A DNA stretch of 64,000 bases from Chenopodium formosanum (GCA_024500155.1 CM044859.1:45802003-45866002); one strand, 5' to 3'; counted from the stretch's first letter, positions 42,421-53,798 are shown. Made by a program: numbers and translations. Notes: a model not told the origin generated them from the sequence alone.

Positions 42421-44429
42421 CGCCTCGAACCTTAGACCTCCGAACACGAATATGACCTTGAAACCTGGAACACCTACAACCACAAACACAAGGGTATTAG
42501 CACGAGATAAAATAAAATGTATGCACGTTCCATGATGTCAATGGTTGATTGAAACATAACATATGCTAAGCATAGAGAACTAATGAGGACTCAATCCACC
42601 CTAGCCCCAACCAATCGGGCCGCGTTCTCTCCACTAGCTTCAAATCAACCCTTAAGCTAGCTTCTCATGATTCCACGAAGGAACCGGAAAAAAGATAAAG
42701 AAATGAAAAACTTTGAGAAGGTAATCCCGACATCTCAACTATGCAAACTTTCTCCATAGGTTTGAAGTCTATCTCCCTCCACCGTTCTTTGACCTAACCC
42801 CACTAAAGTCTAAGGGTCTTTTCATGGGTTGTAACGTAAGGATAGGGGTCAAGGCGGGGTAAAAATTTTAAAATTTTGGTGATATTTCCTAAGTCAATCA
42901 AAAGAGTGGCCTACTCTCAAAAACAAACTCAAGAAGTCACAAAATATCAAACAAAAATACCAATAATTCCATCTCCCCCAAGCTTACTCAACACTAACAC
43001 ACAATATATACAAAAAAAAAGAAGGAACACTCCCCCCCAAGCTTGAACGAAGCATTGTCCTCAATGCTTAAACTAGGGTAGAAAACGAAACCAAACTAAA
43101 ATATATTTGTGTTTTTTTTGTTTTTAATCTTTTTTTTAATTTTTTTTTTTTTTTTGTGTCCTTGCCTTTTTTTAACCATGGACGACTTTTTCTTGAAACT
43201 TCATTTGATTTTCTTAAATTGCATCTTTCTTCTCAAACTTTTTTGCGTATTCTTTTCAACTCAACTTTCAATACCGTACTTAAACCAATTCACAAAGTTT
43301 TCTTGCTCATGATCAACACTCTCAAAACTCAAACCTCACATGCCAATGCTTCACTAACTAAAAGGGTTGGTAAACATAGGCCATTAGGTTCGTAACGCGG
43401 TTTAAACAAGAACGGGAAAAATTAGGCTCAAATTGGTTAATAAGTAGGTTGATGCAAAATAGAAAATCAAATTTGTAACAAAATAAAAAGAAGATAAAGA
43501 AAAATGAGAAAAGGTGCCCTTTTCCTCCTCTAGAGTGGCTCGGTCACGATCTTGGGAGCTAGAGGTCAAAACAAGGATTAAGACATGCATAGTCAAGGAT
43601 CCTAAATAGCCGCTCAACAAGGTGATGAAGGCTAGAACAAATGAAGCTCACAAGGGATTAGAACCAAACAAATACCAACCAAGGGTTTCAAATCTACTAT
43701 AGAGAGCAACTCCATCTTACCACATTCCCGTGAACTAAGGCTTCATGGACCCCTAAAAGTTCTTAACCGACTACCTTAGCATATAGTATCCTAGAGTCAA
43801 CCATTGACACTCTCAAACCGTGCACACATTTACCACTTAGGAAGAAAAACATTCAAGGATTCAAGTCCCAAAACAAAATGTCCAAAATAAGAACAAACAA
43901 AACACATTTTGCCAATATTACCTTGAAAGTAAACAAAAATCTTTTTGGACTTTTCAAAATATAAGAAAAGACATGGAAATGCATATACTCAAGTGAATGG
44001 CATAAATGAATCAACATCCCACCAAAGCATGACAGAATGCCCTCCCCCAAGCTTGAATGAGACAATATACTCAAACATAAACCAAATAATCCATGGGAGG
44101 GGAAAAGAAAGAAATCAATCCAACAAACCAACACAAGTCCAACGAGTCACCAACCATTAGAGAAAGAGCTAGGAAAGATATTACCGGATATTGGTGGGTG
44201 TAATTATCGCAAATGAATCAATTTAACCTTTCAAAGCCGATTTCCTCTTGAATTGAATCTCGATTTCCATATGCTAGCAAAAATAGGCGTTAAACTTCCT
44301 TAATTCTTGATCCGAACCAATGCATAAGTGTATATCAAGATATGTACCTAGCAAGGGGCACACAAACATTTCCATGAGAGAAAATCTAATCTAAAAAGAA
44401 AAGAAAATGAAAGCAATAAAAACCTTGGG
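42421..44429 (-). other. LARD internal region without recognised genes
   Basis: A/T-rich. It contains three C-rich segments of the type CCCCCAAGCTTG (42974, 43026, 44041), whose complement resembles polypurine tracts of plant Ty3/Gypsy elements. T-rich runs occur at 43113-43175. No coding sequence is supported. Confidence 0.5.
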
Positions 44430-45245
44430 TTACTTCCCGAGAAAGGCTTGTTTAACGTCCAAGCGAGACCACTCTAGAAAATAATATTGCAACGAACGCA
44501 AGAGCTTATCAAATGCACTACTACACATTTCATATGATAACAAGTAGGCAAATGAAGGGAGGAAGACGTGCAACAAGATTATTGCATGTAAGTGAGGAGG
44601 AAGATGCCAAAAGAAAGAAGAAAAATCAAAAGAAAAATCAAGAAAATAAGAAGAGAAAGAAGAAGAAAAATAAGGAAAAGAATAAAAAGGCAAAACCTCC
44701 TCAAAATCTTTTTGGGTGGCACAATCACCTATTTCCTCAATAATAGGAGGATGAAAAGGAAAAGTCTCATCAAACAAGAGAGGGTCCTTAATAGGCTTTT
44801 TGTCAAAACAAGGGAGGAACATGGGATAGTAGGAGATGTGGTCAAATTTCCTTGAGAAAGGGACATGAGGAAGGGGAGGAGAAACAAATGTCTCACAAAG
44901 CCTCACATCACTAATGAGGGCATGAAAATCAATCATAGAATCCTGAAAAGAACACTCATGACTCACATCTCCCTCAAACAAATACTCTCCAATAGAAACA
45001 ACCTCATCCTCCTCTCTATCACAACAATAAACAACAGCTCCCTCAAGATCCTCAAAGCCTAGAGTCTCTAAACCATGCATGAAAGGATAAAGGATTCTCT
45101 CAAACTCATCCCTTTCCCATGATGCATTGCCAATGAACTTTCTCAACAGGCTATAATGATTTGTTAAACCTTCAATGAACATACTAGCCATAACCTCAAA
45201 TGAGTCCAAAGACTCTTGGATAGAAGGGTCACAAACATGCAAGGT
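44430..45245 (-). pseudogene. LARD ORF fragment of unknown function, cut by element D
   Basis: An open frame of about 270 codons enters from the insertion point of D, so its N-terminus is lost; the start shown by the open frame lies in the D LTR and is artificial. The protein is acidic at first (EEDEVVSIGEYLFEGD). A strongly hydrophobic/aromatic segment rich in Phe, Ser and Tyr follows (about 44630-44720), and it ends LDVKQAFLGK. I do not recognise a domain. The ending recalls short ORFs in plant Gypsy-derived elements, but this is a weak impression. The Lys/Arg-rich plus-strand frames here are its shadow. Confidence 0.5.
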
Positions 45246-47234
45246 TGTAGGGAATAATTTCAAGCATTAATCCCACTAGCTTGAACCCCACTGTGATCAT
45301 ACACTAAAGTACGGTGGCGTTCAAAAGGGAAGAAGATAGAGCAAAAGAGTCGCCAACAAGTTTTTTTAGGAACATGTAAACCGTTCACGAGGTGAAGGTT
45401 ACACCCCTTAACGATCCAAGAGATCGTCAACTCCATAAGGTCATGAACCAAATAAGGGTTCGGGGATGAAGGTATAAATCCAACCTAAAAGAGATCGAAC
45501 CTGCCCTAATAATAGGCCTCTACTTTATTCTGCTCGTATTCATGTGCGCTTTCTGATTAACATGCAATCAATAGGATTAACCCTAAACCTGTTTAATCTA
45601 TGTTGGTTGAATATAATGCACAAACAAATCTATTATTGGCGATCACTTGAATTATAATCACATTAACCCTAACAAGATTTTTAATTATCTTATTAAGCAT
45701 GGTTACAAGTACAAATTCTCTTTAACATGCATAAAAGGTGTGATCAAGCAATAACAATAAATAATGTATCAAGAAAAATAATAAATAATTATAATAATCA
45801 TAAATAAAATAATCATCATCAAAATAATTAGAACAATTATAATCATAATCATGTTCATGTTAATATTAAAGCATAATAAAAATAGCAAGATCCTAGGCAT
45901 GATACTAACAAGATTAATAACAAACCCTAGCATGTCACTAAGCAATAAAAATAAAATCTTTAACCCTAACATGATACTAACAATCATGAACATTAGGAAT
46001 AGAATAAAAGGCATCGCAGGAATCATAATTAATATTAAAATTAACCTAGACATGATACTTGGAATATCATAATAACATTATAAGCATGATTTCTACATCA
46101 TAAATCAATTAATCAATTAAAGTACTTACTTTGATGCCTCGTACCTCTTTCTAATAACAAAATACACGCGTTAGTAACTTCAAGGAAAATAATAATAAAA
46201 ACAATTAAATTAAATAATTGAAAGAGAGATTTGGGACCAAACCCTCAGAAATTAAAACCTTTCACGTCTAGGGCGAAGGCAACTTCGAATATGGCTAGGT
46301 GTTTCTAGATCTGGTGAATGCGGAATTTTGTATGAAAAAAGCAAGAAAGAATTGAATGCTAAAGAATTAATGTTTATTGAGAATTGATGAATGAAAGATT
46401 TAGAGGATGAATGAATTGTAGGTGAATACTTAAGAATGAGGAGAAATTGGTGAATGAAAACGGAGTTTTTGATACGATATTTATAGATAAAATCAGCCAA
46501 AAAAGATTATTTAACAAAACAGAGTCTGACGATCGCAAAACAGGATTGGCGCCAACCCTGGCTAGCTGGCGCCAGGCACCAGTGGCTAGCGCCAGGCGCC
46601 AATGGCTAGCGTCTGGCGCCAAGCCTAGTTCCAGGCGCCAAAGCCTGGGGTTGGACGCCAAACTGGATTTCAACGCATTTTCGAAAATCTGATAAATTTC
46701 CCGTACTGGAAGATAAAATAATATAATTCCTTCGAAAATGCTATTTGATCTTGATTAAAACTCTGAAAAAGTCAACAAAGTCAACTTATCAATGCTAATT
46801 GAATTAGGAATGAAAAGAACCTTCTAGAAGATTCTAGAAGACCAAAACCATTCCTAATTGCATTAGGAATGATAAATCACATTAGGCCCTCCCCTAGATC
46901 ATTGGGCCGTACATAAAGCTCAAATCAGGCCCAGTTTAGTAAATTTGCCATAACTTCCTCAATATTCATCGGAATTGGGCTTATAATATATCGTTGGAAA
47001 GGTCTTTGCAAGCCCTATCCAACTACACCACTATTGGACCCATATCATGGACCAACCAAACTAGATTGGCTATTTTATTAAAATAAAGTTTCCAAAAACA
47101 GGGAGAAGATAAAAGAAATAAAACTTTCCGCAACACTAGACCTTTCCACACTTTCGTTTCATTCGATTATGATTCGACGTGAAAGGTACTCATCGCCGGG
47201 TTGGATTTCGAGGAGACACAAATGGGTGTCTACA
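45246..47234 (-). repeat. Element D 3' LTR
   Basis: Plus-strand edges TGTAGGGA and GTGTCTACA; 1989 bp. The minus-strand TATA TCTATAAATA is at about 46479-46487. A TGGCGCCA-type tract (46545-46680) is upstream of it. It matches 62387-64000 nearly base for base, including the fortuitous open frames in both copies. It interrupts the LARD ORF; the left flank is AAGGT. Confidence 0.92.
46545..46680. repeat. Palindromic-word tract D1 (3' LTR)
   Basis: At least six GGCGCC cores within TGGCGCCA, CAGGCGCCAA and CTAGCGCCAGG contexts, mixed with GGCTAGC. GGCGCC and TGGCGCCA are perfect palindromes. About 60 bp upstream of the LTR TATA box. Repeated at 63678-63810 in the 5' LTR. Confidence 0.85.
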
Positions 47235-47251
47235 GAAGCCCCTACTTTGAC
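47235..47251 (-). other. Polypurine tract, element D
   Basis: The minus strand GTCAAAGTAGGGGCTTC is adjacent to the LTR start. One G is replaced by A relative to the tracts of A and C. Confidence 0.85.
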
Positions 47252-47469
47252 TGAGTTTGGAGAAACGCAAGTTTCGAAAACGAAAGTCAAAGTAACGATA
47301 GGGACGGAGAATGATTCATAACGTTCTGTGAACCTAAATCAATCTTGTAACGCCGATACCTGCAAAACTAGCATTACGTAAACAGATAAAAGAGTTAAGA
47401 AACGCGTATCTTGCACCGTCGAGCACATGTCTCTGAAAGTAACCGATTGTTACTGCTTCACTTTTGTTT

Positions 47470-47740
47470 TGATGACCTCCTGCAAGCTAGAGAATGCCAT
47501 CCCACTTGAAAACTGCTACGCCCGTAACCGCTTCCCAATTAGAAGATTGCTTCGCCTGAAACTATCCTCCCCGCTATGATAACATTCCACTTCCAAGGGA
47601 ATATCATCGAAGATTATTTCTCTCGAAACAATCTCCATCCGCATTGATGATATCCCACGTCCAAGGGAATACTATCGAAAATTATTTCTCTCGAAATAAT
47701 TCTCATCCCCATTGATACAATAATCTCCCGAAGGAAATTA
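47470..47740 (-). repeat. Hairpin array near the PPT, element D
   Basis: Two near-tandem units contain a TTCC/TCCC-(8-9 nt)-GGGAA stem (near 47584 and 47650). Each is followed by a stem with loop TCTC: GATTATTTC-tctc-GAAACAATC (47613-47634) and the perfect AATTATTTC-tctc-GAAATAATT (47679-47700). A third, more diverged unit precedes them (about 47470-47570). Confidence 0.75.
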
Positions 47741-48044
47741 CCGAAGATCCACGCCTGTCAATCTTTAAAAGTTCACCTGAACTTTGCCTCCGCTATGCCT
47801 GTACGTCGGCGCTCTTTTGCTTTGAACCTGTATGATGGTGCCCTTTGCTCTTGAACCTATATGTCGGTGCCTTTTGCTAATGAACCTATATGTCGGTGCC
47901 TTTAAGCTAAGTGAGACGATCTTTTAACAGGTCGATCACTTTACGTAATCAAGCCGATTACTTTATCATGTAAAATTTCTTAGAGGGGATAACTAGTGTA
48001 CCAAGGAACCCAAAAATATATTGCAGAAAGCTAGCACAACCCCA

Positions 48045-48180
48045 ACAAGTGGCTGGGTGCTTTGGAGTCGCTGAAAAACCATCAGCGCCAGCCATTTGAT
48101 GTTAGCGCCAAGCGCTGATGTTGGCGCCAGGCGCCAAGCCCAGATGGTGATGCCAATGCCTAGGGGCTGGCGCCAGCACA
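48045..48180. repeat. Palindromic-word tract D2 (upstream of PMD)
   Basis: CAGCGCCAGCC, TAGCGCCAAGCGC, TTGGCGCCAGGCGCC and CTGGCGCCAGC words upstream of the PMD transcription unit. Same place as tract C2 in element C. Confidence 0.82.
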
Positions 48181-48819
48181 GGATTCTCTTTAAATTCCTG
48201 TTTTCTCTTCATTTGCTGCTCTGTTTGTCGCGAAACTGCTCGAAAGAAGTCCGAAACTTCAATTGCTCATTGCTTGCTCGTTTTTCAACCGAATTCGCTC
48301 AAATTTGTTGCAAACCAAAGCTCTTTTCATCTATTTTCTCGATCTATGTAAGTTTTCCTCAAACTCATACCAGTTTTTATGAATTCTTTGCATGTTTATT
48401 CACGAATTTTATGAAAATTCGAATTCTATGATGCTCAATTTGCTTTGTTTGTCAAGTTTCATGCCATGAAATTGCTTGTTTATGCTTATATATTGCCTTG
48501 GGAGTAACTTGAGACTTGTTTGACTCAATTTGGTGAAGAAATGAGCAATCTGCCATTGTTGGACCTCTTAAGGTCGTGAAGAACAATGTGGTTTGTTCTT
48601 GACGTTTCTGCTAGCAATTCTTGTTCAATTTGTCACAATAATCACTATAGTGTTGCAAGAAATTGTTTGATTGCTTGAAAAAATATTGTCATGCTCATTT
48701 TGAATTTGTGCTCTATTTTATTACTACGTACTCTGTATTTTGCGAACATAGTATCATGCGGCTAGGCGAACTTTAGATACTATAGAACCTTAATTTATGA
48801 TAATTCTGCACAATGTAGC
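48181..48819 (+). other. PMD promoter/5' UTR region with leader intron, element D
   Basis: No coding sequence. A likely donor CTATGTAAGT lies near 48354 and an acceptor ACAATGTAG ends at 48818, one base before the ATG at 48820. The arrangement is shared with element C. A weak CTTTAAATT near 48189 is the only TATA-like candidate. Confidence 0.55.
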
Positions 48820-51165
48820 ATGGCTAGACAACGAGGCTCAGGTTCACGGTCCCGAAACACTAGACGGGAGCATGAGGCCGTGGAGGACGACGCCACGCCG
48901 TCCACTTCGCTTGGTCGGCTCCCGGAGTGGGAAAAGAAGACTTTGTTCTTTGCCCCTGTCCACCACATTTCTGAGAAGGTGAGACGGGGAACCGAGCCTG
49001 GGAGGACACGACATCACGGCTCTGGCTGTGATGGTCTAGGCGATTTGTACAGGATGCACATCGCCAGAGATCGTGAGACGAGACTCCTATGGGAGTCCTG
49101 CTGGCTAGTTACTCTGTTCGAGACCTCCGAGGCTATAGTCGCCTCCAGCGGGGGTCACCACGTAGTACGCGCTTTTGTAAAGTTCTTCTGGGACACCACC
49201 AACACCTTTCATTTTCCCTGGGGCGAGATAATGGTCACCCCTACAGACTTCAGTCTCATCACAGGACTGGAGTTCACTTCTGTGCCGCTGGCGTTCGACG
49301 GTGGGATCGACGTCTTTTCTTCAGAGGTCGAGGAGTTGTTGGGGCCGATTGCTATTCGGGCCCGAGCTGAGGTCGAAGCGACTAAGTTCAGTGCTAGAGG
49401 GATTCGCCGCTCGACGCTGGCAACAACTTTTGATGATGATGCGACCACCCGAGAGCAGCGGGTGCGCATCTTTGTGCTGATGTTATTGTCAGGGACATTC
49501 TCCCCTGACAAGGGTAGTAGGGCATTGCTTTACTACCTCCCTGCTGTCTGTGATCTTCAGCGGATCGGGACTTATGACTGGGCCAGCTTGGCCTACGCTG
49601 ATTTCGTTCGTGCGCTGAGGGACTCGTGTCGTCACCGGTCCTTTAGGACAAATGTCGCTTTGTCTGCTTTCTGGAAAGTCGTAGAGGTAAACATTATTCC
49701 CAATAAAGTTAAGCCCTATATATTAGTTAGCATTTACTCACGCTTTTAACTCTTTGTCTGGTTCTACGAGTACTTTCCTTCCGTTGCGCCGGTGAGACCA
49801 TCGCCGAGGGGATATCCGGTGAGCGCCTCTTGGGGCGGCCACCATGTGGACATGTCTACTGCACGTGTCCGGAGCCGGATCATCTCGGTATGACTTTTAG
49901 TATTTATCTTGCTCTTTTGTGGTGTTTTAGACATGTTCTTGCCTGATTGGTGTTTTTTATAGGGACCTAAGGTAGTATACCGACCGTGGGGCGATTGGAC
50001 AGTCCTTGGATTAGCCGCACAGTACTCTGCTGAGCATCGCTATTTTCTGGGGAACTATGGAGCGGTTGTGTACTTAGGGGAGAGAGTTGCTAGACAGCAC
50101 TCTTCTGATGTTTTCGTCGTTCCTGTTCGTCCGCCACGTCATAAGTTCGACGAGAGAGAGTTGTCGAGCATGGCCGAGGGATCTAGTTCCTTCTGGCGGT
50201 CTCATGTGATCCTTGTGTGGTGTTACGCTGAGGAGCTACTACCTTTATTAGCTCCAGCCCCTGTACAGGCTGAGGATGTGAGGGTAAGATCCTTAGCTTT
50301 TTATTTTTCGCTAAGTAGCCCCCAAGTAATACCTTACTGATTTCTTTCTGTTTTATCAGGATGGCCCCACTGAGTTTGTGCCGCCTTGTATGTCTCTTCA
50401 CTACCAGGGGGTATACGGGCCGATCGAGGAAATGATTTCTCCGGCTCCCGAGGGCGAGCGCTTCGTTGAGCGGTTGATTCATCGCCACCAGACCAGTGTA
50501 AGCCTAGTTTTAATTCAGAATTTTGTATTCAATTATCATGTATTTTCACTGACTTATTTTTCTAACAGTTTTCACGCGAGGTGGTTTCGGCTATGGCACG
50601 ATGCATAGATGCCTTCTGGAGCCAGCTCGTCCGGATGACGAACGCGGCTACCTGTCGTCGGGATGACGTTGTCCGAGAGGTAACCTTTCTTCAATTATTA
50701 TTTCTGCATTATGGCTTCAGTTTTACCTTGTTTCTGATTTAATTCTTTTTGCAGGGTGAGCCCATCGCTTCTCACACGCGTACGAGACCTGAGGGGCGGA
50801 GAGATCCGGCGAGGTCTAGCTCGAGACGTCGTCGTACTTCGTCAGGAGGTAGAGGTGGTCGATCCGAGGCTGCTCGAGCCGACGTTGCAGAGGTCTCGGG
50901 ATCTTCTTCTGAGGGTGCTCCTGCCGCACCGGTAGGAGAGGCTACCTCGGCTTTCAGAGGTTGTGGGATGTACGAGGTTGGCTCGTCATCGCAGCAGCCT
51001 CTGCGGTCTCATCCTCAGGTTGATCTTGGCTGGAGTGATCCTGTCTTGAGTCTTCCTCCTCCTACAGAGACTAGAGCTGGTGCTGAGGCTGGAGCTGGTG
51101 GAGAGGTGACTCCTCGTACGGCGCAGTTTTATGGCATGATGGGCCTACGTCCTCCGGAACCGTAG
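48820..51165 (+). pseudogene. Plant mobile domain (PMD) accessory gene, six coding exons, element D
   Basis: Antisense to D. Exon 1 (48820-49686) encodes a basic start, PEWEKKTLFFAP, and the PMD hallmark TTNTFHFPWGEIMVTPTDF followed by SLITGLEF. Further exons inferred from GT..AG and continuous frame: about 49758-49887 (WSFYEYFPS-like start), 49963-50283 (VVYRPWGDWTVLGLAAQYSA), 50360 to about 50495, 50569-50679 (CIDAFWSQLVRMTNAA) and 50755-51165 (RSSSRRRRTSSGGRGGRS, a basic, possibly nucleic-acid-binding tail). All coding exons read openly. The acceptor before exon 2 has lost four bases (AGAT) relative to C, so normal splicing should fail. PMD belongs to PF10536; the role in elements is unknown. 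Confidence 0.82.
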
Positions 51166-51589
51166 TCTGTTTCTGTATATGTATTTTATTTTGACTTATA
51201 GAACTTTTGCCTTTGACTCATTATTTAGACACTTGTGTATTTTTATGTTATCGTAAATTCGTTTGACTGTTTATTATTATGTTATTGTGTGCAAAAGTAG
51301 TGTGATAACAATTTTGCGCAAAAATTCTGTCATTTTTATTATTGATGGAGGATATTATCCGACTCTCTCCCCTAAAAAGAAAAAATAAAAAGGAAAAGAA
51401 AACGGAAAAAAGCCGTTGGTTTTTTTGAAAATTAATATAAAATCCAAAAAAAGAAATAAAATTAATTAAAAATAATTGCTATATTTAATTAATTAAGGAA
51501 AAAGATAGAAAAGATATTTAGAAAAAATCAAACGGGGCCATAAAGTCATTAACCGACTCAAGTTTAATACCAAAAATGCAAACTGAGCA
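51166..51589 (+). other. Intergenic region between PMD and DUF7745 genes, element D
   Basis: A/T-rich with AAAAG-type low complexity (51376-51520). It would hold the PMD 3' UTR. No gene is seen. Confidence 0.55.
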
Positions 51590-51720
51590 CGCGCGGCTGC
51601 CCTGCTGACTTGGCGCCATAGTATGGCGCGTGGCGTCAGGCGCTACATTTAGCGTGTGGCGCCGAGCACTGGAGGGTGGCGCCAATGTCGGGGCTTTGAC
51701 GCCAATTGACGCTGACTCCG
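51590..51720. repeat. Palindromic-word tract D3 (upstream of DUF7745)
   Basis: TTGGCGCCATAG, ATGGCGCGTGGCG, TGTGGCGCCGAGC and GTGGCGCCAATG words. It ends about 36 bp upstream of the TATA-like CATAAATAG. Confidence 0.83.
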
Positions 51721-51755
51721 TATTTCATTCAGATAATAATTCCTCACAATTCGTA

Positions 51756-51769
51756 CATAAATAGCCCCC
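51756..51769 (+). promoter_or_regulatory. TATA box of the DUF7745-like gene, element D
   Basis: CATAAATAGCCCCC is nearly the LTR promoter sequence (CTATAAATAGCCCCC in element E). It lies about 70 bp upstream of the ATG at 51837. The shared core suggests a common origin or common regulation of the LTR and antisense promoters. Confidence 0.65.
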
Positions 51770-51836
51770 TGCTCAGCCAATTCTTCTCATAATTCCAGTG
51801 AAAAAATTATTCTCCTCTTTAGAAAAAATAATAATC

Positions 51837-53341
51837 ATGTCTTTAGCCACTAAAAACTTCACTCAATACACTCATGAATGGTGTCGATCTCTTAATGCTA
51901 GAGAAAGAAAAGAATTAGATTTATTTCACTTGGGGGGAATTTATGGCATCAAAGGGGTAGATTTAGACATAGACTTCATACATACCGCTTTATAATTTTT
52001 TAATATCGATACACATTGTTTTAGAATAGGGTATGATGAAATTAGCCCTTTGCCAGAGGAATTTGGTGCTATCTTAGGCTTCCCTGCAATAGATCTGGTA
52101 GTAATTTCTAGAATAGATGCATATTACTATAAGGATTTTGAACGCTTCTTTAATTTGAGGGAAAGGGATTTATCAAAAATAGTAGATGGCAATATAGTTA
52201 ATTTGAAAGAATTTGCACGCTATTATTTTGATAAACCTCTTTCTGAATCCTTTCATATATTTAGAAGAAGGGCGTTCTTATTTTGCATGCTTAATCAATT
52301 TCTTCTTAGTAGTGGTAAAAATAACGAGGGTCAATCAATTATAAACACTGTACTAGAACAAATTGAATCAGGGAGAAATCCAATGCCATTGGTAGTTGGA
52401 GAGACTATGATTAGTCAAGATGAATTGAAAAGGGACCCAAAAGTGCCTCTTCGCGGCTCTCCAATTTTATTACAGGTAGAAAAATAATATTTTTAATTAC
52501 ATAAATCAAAAAATATATTTTTGTATTGTAATAATTTATTTGCATTGCAATTTTTTTACAGATGTGGCTAATGGAGAGGCTAAGAATTAATTAGCCCTCC
52601 AGACGACATTGAAAAATATACTCCCAATTGCTTCGTGAGAAGGAAGAAATGCATCCTTAAAATTGGGTGCCATGGGTGGAGAAAAGTCTTCGAATCACGT
52701 GATTTTGCTATCAAGTGGGTCATCCCATGGTGGAAAATAGAAAGGATGGTTGGTGTTAACAAGCAACCTTTCTGCCGTCTCCCAAGCTTGTCTCGTGTAA
52801 CATACTATTATCCCTGCAGGGTAAAAAGACAATACGGCTTGCTTCAAAATATTCCTTCCGGGGATCTTCGTCCTCCCTATGAGTATCCCGTATCTCAAGA
52901 ATTAGATAGATTCGACACTTATTGGAGCGCTAAACCTTTATGGGAAGTGATTACCCAAAAGGTTCCCCCTTCTTTACCTAATGATGTAAAGAAGTGGTTG
53001 CTGAAAAAATCTTCAATTGATCAGGGTAGAACCGATGTGAAGAGTCGTCTAGGTGACACGGTGACACCGGCCAAAGAACGCTTAGGTGCAAGAATTGTAT
53101 TCAAAACACCTACAATGCCTAGGAAGAAGAATACTACTAAAGACAAAGGGAAAAGGAAAGCTAACACCACGGACAAAAAAGCTTGGGTGGAAAAGAAACA
53201 TGGGGTGCTAGCTGAAGGGGAAACTATCTATTCCAAAATTGAATGTAGGTCCTCTAAAGGATGCCTACTAGCTAAAGTAATGGATGAAGAGGAGGAAACA
53301 GAAAAGAATTGGAAAAGAGCGAAAAAAGAGAAGAAAGATTA
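51837..53341 (+). pseudogene. DUF7745-like accessory gene, element D (stops in both exons)
   Basis: ATG at 51837 (MSLATKNFTQYTHEWCRSL). A TAA at 51993-51995 replaces the Glu codon seen in C. The frame then continues with EISPLPEEFGAILGFP, YYYKDFERFFNLRERD and SFHIFRRRAFLFCML to the donor at 52475/52476. Intron 52476-52561. Exon 2 begins ATGTGGCTAATGGAG and is corrupted until an open frame from 52635, which encodes WVIPWWKIERMVGV, YYYPCRVKRQYGLLQ, DTYWSAKPLWEVITQKVPPSL and a Lys-rich tail ending at 53341. The C-terminal Lys clusters resemble nuclear localisation signals. Unknown function; the gene is present in A, C and D, so it is an established cargo of this lineage. Confidence 0.8.
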
Positions 53342-53589
53342 AAAACATTGCTTAGCTTTAGATTTATTAGGTTGTTAATTTTTATTTAAAGTTAATTTAT
53401 TTCAGCCTTATTTAAATTCAATTAACAATGTAATTTATTTTATTAATGAAATTTCAGCTTTCAATTAAATTGTTACTTTAAATTTATTTTGTTAAAGCAA
53501 TGAAAATCGAAAATAAAAAAAAATTCCAGAAATTCCTCGAGTACGGAAGTCAAAAATTTTCCGAAAAACACCGAAAATCGCCCAGATTT

Positions 53590-53710
53590 TGTTGCTGAAT
53601 TGGCGCAAGTAATTGCAGTTTGGCACCGGCTATTGAGGTCTGGCGCCAGGCGCCAATACTATCGGCTGGCGCTAATGGCTTCTGGCTGGCGCCAGACTCT
53701 GTTCTGCGAC
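53590..53710. repeat. Palindromic-word tract D4 (between DUF7745 and pol ends)
   Basis: TTGGCGCAAG, CTGGCGCCAGGCGCCAAT and CTGGCGCCAGAC words. Both neighbouring genes end here (convergent), so this tract is not next to a known promoter. Confidence 0.8.
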
Positions 53711-53798
53711 ACCAATAATTTGCCGACTTCTTGTTGCCTTTTAGTTGATTCTAGAACGCGGAGATGTCAAAAAATAAAGTGGCCGTACCCGTAAAGGG

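Larger units (their letters stand above)
40747..45245 (-). mobile_element. LARD-like retroelement derivative, unclassified, truncated by element D
   Basis: It interrupts the integrase of C (left flank GACAC at 40742-40746) and is itself interrupted by D at 45246. Minus-strand orientation is inferred from several GCTTGGGGG-type polypurine tracts (complement at about 42974, 43026 and 44041) and from the ORF at 44430-45245. The part left of about 43020 may be its 3' LTR, starting TGATCGGGG on the plus strand. It contains A/T-rich sequence (40800-41800) and a G-rich stretch (41940-42420). No gag-pol is recognisable. Confidence 0.55.

Noticed and set aside
44513..44855. Lys/Arg-rich plus-strand frames
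   Set aside because: They are the reverse strand of the Phe/Ser-rich part of the LARD ORF and have no independent support.
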